A stretch of DNA of 43,661 bases from a virus. Below are positions 1 to 6,888 of this stretch, one piece after another. Made by a program: the position numbers and the translations under genes. Position 1 is the stretch's first letter, and each line of letters starts with the position of its first letter. The notes below the pieces were generated by a model. That model was given only the letters and a program-made list of their open reading frames with translations. It did not search any database and was not told the DNA's origin. The stretch is from the IMG/VR virus record IMGVR_UViG_3300027852_000072, positions 1-43,661 of that record. One strand, 5' to 3'.

Positions 1-11
1 GTGTAACAGAT
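1..11. other. Foldback artefact at contig start
   Basis: These 11 bases are not part of the circular overlap. They are the exact reverse complement of bases 53-63, as expected from a foldback or chimeric read end. They should be trimmed. The base before the matching copy at 43536 is different, so they do not continue the genome. Confidence 0.7.
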
Positions 12-137
12 ACAGACGGTTCCCAGTCTACTATGGATGTGAACTTATCTGCATCTGTTACACAAAAACCCCCTGTTAAAACAACCCAAACCCCTTCAAC
101 CGATGCTCGTGCAAAAATGGCTGAAGATTCTCGTAAT
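12..137. repeat. Direct overlap with contig end (circular assembly)
   Basis: Bases 12-137 are identical to 43536-43661 (126 bp) and both lie in the same reading frame of the same gene. Such a length is typical of the k-mer overlap left by an assembler on a circular or circularly permuted molecule. The biological genome is therefore about 43,524 bp in this reading. It does not look like a functional terminal repeat because it sits inside a coding sequence. Confidence 0.9.
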
Positions 138-164
138 GCATGGAAAACTGGAGCAAAAAGCTGA
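12..164 (+). CDS. 3' end of capsid protease/scaffold gene (continues from contig end)
   Basis: This is the C-terminal part of the DUF2213 protein that starts at 42531. Base 12 corresponds to 43536, the first base of codon 336. From there the frame reads TDGSQS...AWKTGAKS and stops at 162-164. Only the last eight residues (AWKTGAKS) lie beyond what the right end of the contig shows. The stop overlaps the next start as TGATG, so the cement gene is translationally coupled to it. The full protein is about 385 residues. Confidence 0.9.
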   Translation, partial: TDGSQSTMDVNLSASVTQKPPVKTTQTPSTDARAKMAEDSRNAWKTGAKS

Positions 165-640
165 TGTCAGCACAAACTTCCTATTCACGACTACAAGCCG
201 TCGCTTATGCCGGTATGATTTATGCACTTGCTCCCCGTGATATTGCATCGCGAGCAGCAGAAGGTGACATCGCCTTTGGTATCGCAGTTTCACGCGGTTC
301 TGATCCTGATACCCAAGTGGTTCCTGGGGGAGCAACTGGATTTATGGGTATCTCCGTTCGTGCCCTCGATCAAGAAGGTGTTGCTAACACTGGTGCCATT
401 CAGTATGACGACGAAGAAACCGTCGCCGTTATGCGAAGCGGTTATATCTGGGCGGTTTGTCCAACTGGATGTGTTCCCGGCGATGTGGTTAACTATGTTG
501 ACGCGACCGGTGTTCTGGATTCTGGTGCTGCGGTCGCTGGTGAAACTTCCCTCGATAATGCTCAATGGGAAACCACTACTGCCGCGGGCGAAATCGGTCT
601 CATCTCTCTTACCTCTCAACCCACAACTGCTGGTGTCTAA
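164..640 (+). CDS. Capsid cement/decoration protein (DUF2190 / Gp24-like)
   Basis: This is a 158-residue protein placed between the protease/scaffold and the major capsid protein, the usual place for a head decoration protein. The glycine- and valine-rich beta pattern (VPGGATGFMGISVRALDQEG, then SGYIWAVCPTGCVPGDVV and GEIGLISL) resembles structural cement proteins that sit on the capsid surface. The ATG at 164 overlaps the previous stop and is preferred over the in-frame ATG at 140, which would overlap the upstream gene by 25 bases. Family assignment is from pattern and context. Confidence 0.7.
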   Translation: MSAQTSYSRLQAVAYAGMIYALAPRDIASRAAEGDIAFGIAVSRGSDPDTQVVPGGATGFMGISVRALDQEGVANTGAIQYDDEETVAVMRSGYIWAVCPTGCVPGDVVNYVDATGVLDSGAAVAGETSLDNAQWETTTAAGEIGLISLTSQPTTAGV

Positions 641-642
641 TT

Positions 643-661
643 AAATACTGGCCGGGTATTT
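643..661 (+). terminator. Small AT-rich hairpin after cement gene
   Basis: Arms 643-648 and 656-661 (AAATAC / GTATTT) enclose a GC-rich 7-base loop and are followed by a T-rich stretch. The stem is only 6 bp and AT-rich, so it could be a weak attenuator or mRNA-processing point before the capsid gene rather than a full terminator. Confidence 0.3.
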
Positions 662-698
662 AATTGTTTAATCACTGTTAGTATTTAAAAAGGCAAAA

Positions 699-1691
699 AT
701 GATGAAAGTAACATTACAAGATGGTTCTGTAGTAACATTGGACGCGGCACTTGCTCGAGCAGTCGAGGATACATATTTCGATGCTAACGGTGCTGTATTT
801 TTTCAACGACAACTGGAGCACATCAAAGCACGAAGCTACGATGTCCGTTATGCTGAACTGAAAGCTCGTCAGCTTTTCCCAGTATCCAACGAAGCGGGTC
901 CCGGTATCACAAGCATCACATTCCGCACCTACGATCAAGTTGGTTCTGCGAAGATTATCCAGGCTTATGCAGATGATCTGCCTCGTGCTGATGTCGCCGG
1001 TAAAGAAACCTCGATTCCTGTTCGTTCAGTTGGTGTTTCTTATGGTTATAGTCTTGATGAAATTCAAGCCTCTCAGTTGACCAACACTGGTCTTGACCAA
1101 CGACGAGCGAATGCCGCGGTTCGTGCCAATGAGCAGGTTATCAACGACGTCGCAATGTTTGGTAGTGCGGATGACGGTTTGCCTGGTTTCTTCAGCAATC
1201 CGAATATCCCAACAGGCAATGTTGTGGATCCAGGTGGCGGTACTGAGTGGGTCAACAAGACTCCTGACCAAATCCTGTTTGATGTGAATGATCTGTTCGC
1301 AGACATCTTCGAAACCACCTTGATGGCGGAACGTGGAAACACTCTGCTTATTCCACCTGCACAGTGGTCCTACATCAGCTCCACTCCTCGGAGTTCTACC
1401 AGTGATACTACTATCCTGCAATATCTCGTGCAGAACAGTCCGTATCTGAATAGCATCGAAGATGTTATTCCTCTGAATGAATGTCAAGCATCTCTCAATG
1501 CAACATTCACCAATGATGGCATGGTGGCATATGATCGTAACCCAGAAAAACTGGAACTTGAAATCCCAGTTGAACTTGAGATGCTTCCGATTCAACAGAA
1601 GAACCTCGAGTTCGTTATTCCTGGTCGTTCACGATTAGGCGGAGTTAACATTTATTATCCTCTGTCTGCTGCAATCGCCGAGGGTATCTAA
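699..1691 (+). CDS. Major capsid protein (DUF2184 family)
   Basis: This 330-residue protein is in the size range and position of an HK97-fold major capsid protein. It carries features I associate with the DUF2184 capsid family: an N-terminal region with FQRQLEHIKARSYDVRYAELKARQL, the segment SVGVSYGYSLDEIQAS, the long helix with RRANAAVRANEQVINDVAMFG, and a C-terminal IPGRSRLGGVNIYYPLS strand. It follows the protease/scaffold and cement genes and precedes the connector genes. An AAGG motif lies 5-8 bases before the ATG ATG start pair. A hairpin follows the gene and may let capsid mRNA accumulate. Confidence 0.9.
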   Translation: MMKVTLQDGSVVTLDAALARAVEDTYFDANGAVFFQRQLEHIKARSYDVRYAELKARQLFPVSNEAGPGITSITFRTYDQVGSAKIIQAYADDLPRADVAGKETSIPVRSVGVSYGYSLDEIQASQLTNTGLDQRRANAAVRANEQVINDVAMFGSADDGLPGFFSNPNIPTGNVVDPGGGTEWVNKTPDQILFDVNDLFADIFETTLMAERGNTLLIPPAQWSYISSTPRSSTSDTTILQYLVQNSPYLNSIEDVIPLNECQASLNATFTNDGMVAYDRNPEKLELEIPVELEMLPIQQKNLEFVIPGRSRLGGVNIYYPLSAAIAEGI

Positions 1692-1696
1692 CCACC

Positions 1697-1730
1697 CCTG
1701 CGGCGAAAGTTGTCGCAGGATCTTTTTCTT
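1697..1730 (+). terminator. Rho-independent terminator or attenuator after capsid gene
   Basis: Arms 1697-1702 (CCTGCG) and 1714-1719 (CGCAGG) extend inward with G-U pairs to a 3-base loop, and the stem is followed by TCTTTTTCTTTT. This is a good intrinsic terminator just after the capsid gene. Because the downstream head genes have no clear promoter of their own, it is probably leaky. Confidence 0.7.
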
Positions 1731-1756
1731 TTAAACAATTATAGAAGGTAAGTAAT

Positions 1757-2041
1757 ATGGCCGGTGTTATGAACAACTCAGCTCGTCAGTACAATTTAAA
1801 AAGTGCTGATCCTAAATTAGGGCGGAATACTACTGTCCGTCTTCATCCAGGTTTTAATGTTGTCAAGGATGAAGAATGGGCGGTAATCAAAAAGCTCAGT
1901 TACACCCGTGGATTAAAAAGAGCGGGAATCTTGGACTTTGGCCCTGTCGCAGATAAAAAAGTAACAGGAGCAAACAAGAAAACCGCCGCATCAAAATCCA
2001 AATCTACACCTATTGCTAAAAAACCACCTGTAACGGAATAA
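1757..2041 (+). CDS. Small head-module protein, unknown function
   Basis: This 94-residue protein follows the capsid gene. The first about 65 residues look folded (NTTVRLHPGFNVVKDEEWAV, then LSYTRGLKRAGILDFG). The last about 28 residues are low-complexity, rich in Lys, Ala, Ser and Thr. An AAGG motif lies 9-12 bases before the ATG. It is likely a virion or head-assembly protein by position, but I do not recognise a family. The basic tail could contact DNA or an acidic partner. Confidence 0.6.
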   Translation: MAGVMNNSARQYNLKSADPKLGRNTTVRLHPGFNVVKDEEWAVIKKLSYTRGLKRAGILDFGPVADKKVTGANKKTAASKSKSTPIAKKPPVTE

Positions 2042-2117
2042 GGTAAATCTCTGTTTGTCTCCCTCTGCAATAGATTTTGCGGAGGGGGAAGAAGTTACGA
2101 TTGTGAGAAGTTTACCT

Positions 2118-2441
2118 ATGAGTATCAAATTTGATAACCGTGTCAGTTGGATGGACATTGTTGCTTTTACTGGTGTTATCATATCAGCCTTGTATTTTGT
2201 TTTTGCACAAGGTGGAGCAATTGAAAAAGTTGAAATTGCACAGGGTTATATACAGGAAGACATTGACCGTATTGAAGCGGAAAGCGATGCTAAGATAGAT
2301 CATTTTCGTCGTGAAAGCGATGAGAAGATTAATACTGTGAAGCGGGAAGTACAAGATACAAGACAGGAACAAAAAGAAGGCTTCGATAAACTTGAAAAAA
2401 AGCTAGATAAGCTGATAGACCGAGCACTCAATGACCGTTAG
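2118..2441 (+). CDS. Single-TM coiled-coil protein in head module
   Basis: The 107-residue product has one predicted membrane helix at about residues 13-30 (WMDIVAFTGVIISALYFVFA), followed by a long charged coiled coil rich in Glu, Lys and Arg to the C-terminus. A TTG at 2055 would add 21 residues, but the ATG at 2118 sits right before a conserved-looking start (MSIKFDNRVSW). The end overlaps the start of the next gene at 2431. A membrane-anchored coiled coil is unusual between capsid and connector genes. A role in lysis, injection or superinfection control cannot be separated from sequence alone. Confidence 0.6.
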   Translation: MSIKFDNRVSWMDIVAFTGVIISALYFVFAQGGAIEKVEIAQGYIQEDIDRIEAESDAKIDHFRRESDEKINTVKREVQDTRQEQKEGFDKLEKKLDKLIDRALNDR

Positions 2442-2826
2442 TATCACCGACATTCGTACGAGATTTCCAGAATTTTCTGATGATACAGAATATCCGGATC
2501 CCACTATTCAGCTTTTTATTGATGATGCCGTCAATGTATTTATGGGAACGGATGAAGTTCGATGGGGAGGTAAGTACGATTATGCACTTGCATATTTAAC
2601 TGCACACCTATTGGCCTCTGGAGAAAATACGGAGTTAGGAGATACCTCTGCTTCCTCCGGACCTATCTCATCTAAAAGTGTCGCTGGAGTCGCGGTAGCT
2701 TATGCTGTTGTCGCCAAGGACAGATCTGAGGGTGATAGCTTTTTAGCAAGTACATCGTATGGTCAAAGATATATCACCATTAGAAATCGCTGCTTTGTTG
2801 GAGTTTTAATTGCTAATCAGTTATGA
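2431..2826 (+). CDS. Head-tail connector / adaptor (DUF4054-like)
   Basis: This 131-residue protein has the layout of DUF4054-type adaptors: an N-terminal SITDIRTRFPEFSDD..YPDPTIQLFIDDA, a helix with YALAYLTAHLLA, then a Gly/Ser loop before AGVAVAYAV and a C-terminal helix. It probably docks under the portal as the first connector ring. It overlaps the genes on both sides, so it belongs to a coupled head-completion series. Confidence 0.75.
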   Translation: MTVSITDIRTRFPEFSDDTEYPDPTIQLFIDDAVNVFMGTDEVRWGGKYDYALAYLTAHLLASGENTELGDTSASSGPISSKSVAGVAVAYAVVAKDRSEGDSFLASTSYGQRYITIRNRCFVGVLIANQL

Positions 2827-3278
2827 GATCAAGAACTGTAATTCGTAAAAAACCTGATGATGCTATAAAGAAGCTTGAAGCACTTGCTAAAAAGCTAGAT
2901 GGTCCTAATGCTGTTAAGGTTGGTTTACCAAAAGATTCAAATGCCTATCCTGATGGGACATCTGTTATCGCAGTAGGAGCAGCTCACGAATTCGGTAGTG
3001 ATGCACAGAATATTCCGCAACGTAGTTTTCTAAGACAAACTATGATAGAAAATAAAAAAGAATATAAGCGGATGATGACCAGATTAATGAAAAAGGTTGC
3101 AAAAGGCGAGATGACGAAAAAAGAAGTTTTGCGACTGCTAGGGTTAAAAGTACAGAATGATATTATTGGAAAGATTTCAGATGGTATATCTCCAGAGTTA
3201 TCAACACGAGAAGGAACAGCATTAATTGACACTGGACATCTTCGTCAATCTATAACTTTTAAAGTTGGAGACGAATAA
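2823..3278 (+). CDS. Neck / head-tail joining protein (HK97 gp10-like)
   Basis: This 151-residue protein contains the segment KVGLPKDSNAYPDGTSVIAVGAAHEFG followed by IPQRSFLRQTM, and a C-terminal LIDTGHLRQSITFKV. These are marks of HK97 gp10-type head-tail or tail-completion proteins. The ATG overlaps the previous stop and the stop overlaps the next start. It is expected to help build the head-tail interface. Confidence 0.75.
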   Translation: MRSRTVIRKKPDDAIKKLEALAKKLDGPNAVKVGLPKDSNAYPDGTSVIAVGAAHEFGSDAQNIPQRSFLRQTMIENKKEYKRMMTRLMKKVAKGEMTKKEVLRLLGLKVQNDIIGKISDGISPELSTREGTALIDTGHLRQSITFKVGDE

Positions 3279-3634
3279 TGCCTGTAAATGTCTCAGCTGC
3301 GATTTGCAAAGATACTGCAGAAAAGATAGTAGTTACACGGTTCTCTGCTGGCAGTTATGTAAATGGTATTTATCAAAAAGGTGGAACATCAGATTTTAAA
3401 ACTTTAGCAAGTGTGCAGCAACCGACGATGAAACAGCTGCAGCGATTACCAGAAGGTCTTCGCGATAAAGACATCATGCTATTTGTATCCAAAAAATCGT
3501 TAAGAGGAACAAGCGACAGAGATAACATATCTGCTGATATGGTAACTCACAAAAGTATCCAGTATGAAATCACCGACGAAGGTAACTGGTCATCATACGG
3601 ATACACCTCTGTTTTTGGCATAAGAATACCATGA
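3278..3634 (+). CDS. Probable head-closure (stopper) protein
   Basis: This 118-residue protein with a beta-rich pattern lies between a gp10-like neck protein and the tail terminator, where the stopper is normally found. Segments such as TLASVQQPTMKQLQRLPEG and the C-terminal YEITDEGNWSSYGYTSVFG resemble small head-completion proteins. The assignment rests mainly on position. Start and stop overlap the neighbouring genes. Confidence 0.5.
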   Translation: MPVNVSAAICKDTAEKIVVTRFSAGSYVNGIYQKGGTSDFKTLASVQQPTMKQLQRLPEGLRDKDIMLFVSKKSLRGTSDRDNISADMVTHKSIQYEITDEGNWSSYGYTSVFGIRIP

Positions 3635-4164
3635 TACTCGAAGAAACACTTAATCGTCTGCTGCGGGATACTGTAGATTTGATTTTAACAACCCCTGGGT
3701 TTAGCATAAAAGCAAAACAGAAAGATGCTCCGCGACCACAGGGATCCTATGCTTCGATAGACTTCTTAAGCGATGAAGCACTTGGTTGGGAAGAGATTAT
3801 ACATGCAAACCAAGTGGACCCTGAAAATCTGGATGCTGAAATAAGAGGTATGAGAACCGTTGGAATGTCAATCGGTTTTTACAGGGATAATGCAAGAGAT
3901 AATGCTAGGTTTGTTAGAACAGCACTTGCCAGAGAATCCGTGCAAGAACTTTTTACGGCGGCAGAAGTTGGGTTAAGTTCAAGATCTATGGTGAGAGAAA
4001 TATCAGAAGCTTTTAATAATGGTTGGGAAGAAAAAGCACAATTTGATGTTTTTTTAAGTGTAGTAGGTACAGATGCAGATGTTGTTGCCGCGATCTGTTC
4101 TGTGGATATGGCGGGTGAATTTCAGACTCGCGGATTAACATACAATCTTAATATAGAGGTTTAA
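3631..4164 (+). CDS. Neck / tail terminator protein (gp12-like)
   Basis: This 177-residue protein directly precedes the sheath gene. Its alpha/beta pattern includes PQGSYASIDFLSDEALG near the start, RTVGMSIGFYRDNARDNARF in the middle, and an edge strand with AQFDVFLSV near the end. This is typical of the tail-terminator family that caps the tail tube and sheath and joins the tail to the head. It overlaps the previous gene, and two bases separate it from the sheath gene. Confidence 0.6.
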   Translation: MILEETLNRLLRDTVDLILTTPGFSIKAKQKDAPRPQGSYASIDFLSDEALGWEEIIHANQVDPENLDAEIRGMRTVGMSIGFYRDNARDNARFVRTALARESVQELFTAAEVGLSSRSMVREISEAFNNGWEEKAQFDVFLSVVGTDADVVAAICSVDMAGEFQTRGLTYNLNIEV

Positions 4165-4166
4165 TC

Positions 4167-5654
4167 ATGACAATTCCAGTTCGAAGTGTAGTTAGTGTTG
4201 ATATTTCTGTCGGAGGTGCTTTTCCAGCAAGAGCAGGTTTTGGCACCCTGAATATTGTTACGGAAGAGACTGGAGTGATTGGTCTCGCGGAACGAATTCG
4301 AGAGTATAGTGACATTGATGGTGTCACTGCCGATTGGGCATCAACAACCGAAGTCGTCGCTGCAGCAACCAGTTATTTTGCACAGCAGCCGAAGCCAACA
4401 TCGTTAAAGGTATCTACTCGTTATGAAACAGATCAAAGTGCGGAATTACGAGGCGGGTCAGTAGCAGATTCTGCTGCGAATCTCGCTTTGTTTACTGCCA
4501 TAGCGGACGGGTCTTTCACACTGTCTATTGACGGAGTGAGCGAGGATATTTCAGGTCTTGATTTTACTCTTGACACTACTATGGATGAAGTTGCTGCAGC
4601 AATTCAAGCTGAGTTGCAACTTGTTGCCGCAGGCGGTTTTACTTTAGCCACATGTGTCTACGATGGTTCACGATTTTTTGTAACCTCTGGAACTACTGGT
4701 ATCCTGTCAACTATCAGCTTCATGACTGCAACCAATCCTGCCGTCGGTACTGACATTTCTTCTCTGCTACAAATGCGACAGGGCGAAGGAACAAAAGGCA
4801 ACGGTATCGCAGGTGAAACCATCACTGCTTCTCTTGATGCGATAAACAATATGGATGACGATTGGTATGGACTCCTGTTTACTAAAGAGGTTCGTGACCT
4901 GGTATCCATCAATGTGGAAGATGCTGTAGAAGCTGCGGCAGATTGGTGTGAAGCTCGTGTGAAAGTGTTCTTTAATACAACCAACGATTTGGATGTACTG
5001 GACTTAGTAACCACTAACGATATTGCATCTGTCCTGCAGGCGAAAACTTTGCGACGAACTATTACAACTCTCAGTTCTAACATTGACCAGTATCCTTCTG
5101 CTTCATTGGCCGGTAGAGCATTTACTGTTAACTTCAGTCAACCTAACAGCACGATAACTCTGAAGTTCAAATCGCTTCCAGGTATCACTGTTGAAAATCT
5201 GACCACTAACGAAAAAAGTGTTCTTGATTCTAAAAATGCAAATGCCATTATCGACGTTGGCGGTAGCAACATGTTTGCCGAATCATTCATGGCGGATGGT
5301 ACCTTCCTTGACGAGGTTCACGGCATAGACTGGTTGACAGATGCGATTCAGACCAACGTGTTTGGGTATCTGCTGACCAGAACAACCAAGGTTCCGTATA
5401 CAGATAAAGGTGCCGCAAGCCTGGAACAACAAGGTATTAAAGCTTTGGATGAAGCAGTTCGTAATGGTCTCGCAGCACCTGGTACTACTATCGACGGAGA
5501 ATTTTTGTCCCGCGGATATTCTACAACGTTGGTGCCTGTAGCTGATGTAAATGCTTCTGATAAATCTGCGAGAGATTATCCTGGGTTTTCTTTTGTTATA
5601 CTGGGAGCTGGAGCTATTCACGGAGCTCAAATCAACGGTGTATTTGAGCGATAA
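4167..5654 (+). CDS. Tail sheath protein (DUF3383 family)
   Basis: This 495-residue protein starts with VRSVVSVDISVGGAFPARAGFGTLNIV, as DUF3383 proteins do, and ends with the sheath-like C-terminal domain SARDYPGFSFVILGAGAIHGAQINGVFER. It is followed at once by the tube protein, the standard order in contractile-tailed phages. It forms the contractile outer tail layer. The middle insert (about residues 95-210) looks like a surface domain. It is the main evidence that this is a myovirus. Confidence 0.85.
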   Translation: MTIPVRSVVSVDISVGGAFPARAGFGTLNIVTEETGVIGLAERIREYSDIDGVTADWASTTEVVAAATSYFAQQPKPTSLKVSTRYETDQSAELRGGSVADSAANLALFTAIADGSFTLSIDGVSEDISGLDFTLDTTMDEVAAAIQAELQLVAAGGFTLATCVYDGSRFFVTSGTTGILSTISFMTATNPAVGTDISSLLQMRQGEGTKGNGIAGETITASLDAINNMDDDWYGLLFTKEVRDLVSINVEDAVEAAADWCEARVKVFFNTTNDLDVLDLVTTNDIASVLQAKTLRRTITTLSSNIDQYPSASLAGRAFTVNFSQPNSTITLKFKSLPGITVENLTTNEKSVLDSKNANAIIDVGGSNMFAESFMADGTFLDEVHGIDWLTDAIQTNVFGYLLTRTTKVPYTDKGAASLEQQGIKALDEAVRNGLAAPGTTIDGEFLSRGYSTTLVPVADVNASDKSARDYPGFSFVILGAGAIHGAQINGVFER

Positions 5655-5694
5655 AAACACCCTGTATTTTTGAACGATAAAAGAGGTTTAATTC

Positions 5695-6123
5695 ATGAAG
5701 GCATATAGTTTTTTAGACACATTACTTCTCATCAACGGATTTCCTATTTCAGGTTTTGGCGATGATGATACCACCATTGAAGTCAAACGGCTTGCGGATT
5801 CTGCCTCCCATAAAATGGGTACTGACGGTGAAATGACTCTATCTCTGAGTGCGAATCTTTCAGGTGAAATTATTTTTCGCTTGATGCAGACCTCTACCGA
5901 TAACGGTTTGCTATCCACTCTCATATCAAATCAGGAAAGTGGAACATTCGTTCCGATTTTTGCTGAGTTTAAAGATGTGCGAGGCGGAGATTTAGGTTCA
6001 GGTACCCTTGGATATATTCCAAGGCCTGCAGACCTTGGCCGCGGCGAAACAGCAAAATCGCAAGAGTGGCGAGTTGTTGTTGAACGATTAGACCTGTTAC
6101 ATCTAGGTGTAGAAAGTTTCTGA
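5695..6123 (+). CDS. Tail tube protein (DUF3277 family)
   Basis: This 142-residue protein has the segments LLINGFPISGFGDDDTTIEVKRLADSA, MTLSLSANLSGEIIFRLMQTS and the C-terminal EWRVVVERLDLLHLG. These match the DUF3277-type tube protein found after DUF3383 sheaths. It should stack as hexamer rings inside the sheath. The start has AGAGG upstream. A highly structured non-coding stretch follows. Confidence 0.85.
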   Translation: MKAYSFLDTLLLINGFPISGFGDDDTTIEVKRLADSASHKMGTDGEMTLSLSANLSGEIIFRLMQTSTDNGLLSTLISNQESGTFVPIFAEFKDVRGGDLGSGTLGYIPRPADLGRGETAKSQEWRVVVERLDLLHLGVESF

Positions 6124-6189
6124 GGGGATAAAGTCACTGTGGGGATTCCGGCCTATTCACAGTGACTCCCTCGGAATTCAATAGGCCGG
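6122..6189 (+). promoter_or_regulatory. Overlapping stems able to form a pseudoknot
   Basis: Stem A pairs 6132-6141 with 6158-6167 (10 bp) and is reinforced by GAGGG at 6122-6126 with CCCTC at 6168-6172 across a bulge. Stem B pairs 6148-6157 (CCGGCCTATT) with 6180-6189 (10 bp). The 5' arm of B lies in the loop of A, so A and B are either alternatives or form a pseudoknot. A third option pairs 6143-6150 with 6172-6179. The element sits between the tube and tail chaperone genes and ends 25 bases before the next ATG. It has no T-run, so it is not a plain terminator. Confidence 0.7.
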
Positions 6190-6214
6190 TATAATTTGGA
6201 CCGGGAGTTATAAA

Positions 6215-6688
6215 ATGGGTTGTAAAACAGAATCAAAACAAATTGGAGAACATGAATACAGTGTAACACAATGGCCCGCTGATAAAGCGATGGTAATGAA
6301 GTTCAAACTAATAAAAACTATAGGGCCTGCACTGTTTAAAATTGCCGGCGGATTCAGCCAAAAGAAAGATGCAGAAGGCAATGATATTGTCCCACCTGGT
6401 GGACATGAAGCGGATCCGTTTAATGTTGATATAAACACTGATTCTATATCAGAAGGATTATCTCAACTATTTAAAGAGAATGATCCTGAGGAACTCGCCG
6501 CTCTTTTTAAAAACTGTGTTGTTGGTGCTGGTTGTGACGGCACGATTATTACCGAGCAGAGTTTTAACATGCTATTCTCTGGTGATTCTCTTGTTGATGT
6601 CTATCGAGTGTTTCTTTTTGTCGTACAGGTTAATTTCTCAAATTTGTTAAAAGGCAAGTTGTTGACCAAAGTACTCGACAAGCTGTAA
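6215..6688 (+). CDS. Tail assembly chaperone, short form (G-like)
   Basis: This 157-residue product lies between tube and tape measure, the position of the G/GT pair of tail chaperones. Such proteins coat the tape measure during tail assembly and are usually absent from the virion. The start has GGGAG about 7 bases upstream. Near its end lies the slippery heptamer A AAT TTG (6640-6646), after which a -1 frame stays open to 6888 and gives the longer form. The family was inferred from position, size and frameshift signal. Confidence 0.75.
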   Translation: MGCKTESKQIGEHEYSVTQWPADKAMVMKFKLIKTIGPALFKIAGGFSQKKDAEGNDIVPPGGHEADPFNVDINTDSISEGLSQLFKENDPEELAALFKNCVVGAGCDGTIITEQSFNMLFSGDSLVDVYRVFLFVVQVNFSNLLKGKLLTKVLDKL

Positions 6689-6888
6689 GTCCAGATAGTG
6701 CATCAGAGGTAGATGTTTCTAAGTATCCAAATGTTAATGCGGAGTTGCATCGTCCCCTTTTAATAGATCCACCAATGTGCACTCTCCGTGAATTGCAAGA
6801 CGGAACATACTCAATAGATGATCTGATGATGATGAATGAACTTATAGATCTAAAATTAGAAGCTAAAAAAGCAGGTGCACCGTCGTGA
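6215..6888 (+). CDS. Tail assembly chaperone, long form by -1 frameshift (GT-like)
   Basis: The zero frame is read to the heptamer A AAT TTG at 6640-6646, which fits the X XXY YYZ rule exactly. After a -1 slip the ribosome continues from 6646 with VKRQVVDQSTRQAVSPDS and ends with a helical segment (CTLRELQDGTYSIDDLMMMNELIDL, then KLEAKKAGAPS) before TGA at 6886-6888. The -1 frame has no start codon of its own in a sensible place and no good ribosome site, while its codons look coding. The T-like extension would be about 80 residues. The tape measure start overlaps its stop as GTGA. Confidence 0.8.
6640..6646 (+). promoter_or_regulatory. -1 ribosomal frameshift slippery site AAATTTG
   Basis: In the chaperone frame the codons are AAT TTG preceded by A, so both tRNAs can re-pair as AAA TTT after a -1 slip. 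The -1 frame is open only from 6634 and the zero frame stops at 6686, so this is the only canonical heptamer in the usable window. Confidence 0.75.

Noticed and set aside
12-137. Terminal direct repeat as a genuine phage DTR
   Set aside because: It is only 126 bp, lies in a coding frame that continues across the join, and is next to an artefactual foldback, so assembly overlap is simpler.
1026-1595. Minus-strand 189-residue frame inside the capsid gene
   Set aside because: It is antisense to a clear major capsid gene, with no ribosome site and unlikely composition.
2055-2117. TTG start and hairpin before the TM coiled-coil gene
   Set aside because: The upstream codons include an imperfect stem (CCCTCTGCAA / TTGCGGAGGG) and look non-coding; the ATG at 2118 is preferred. 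The stem lacks a T-run, so I did not call it a terminator.
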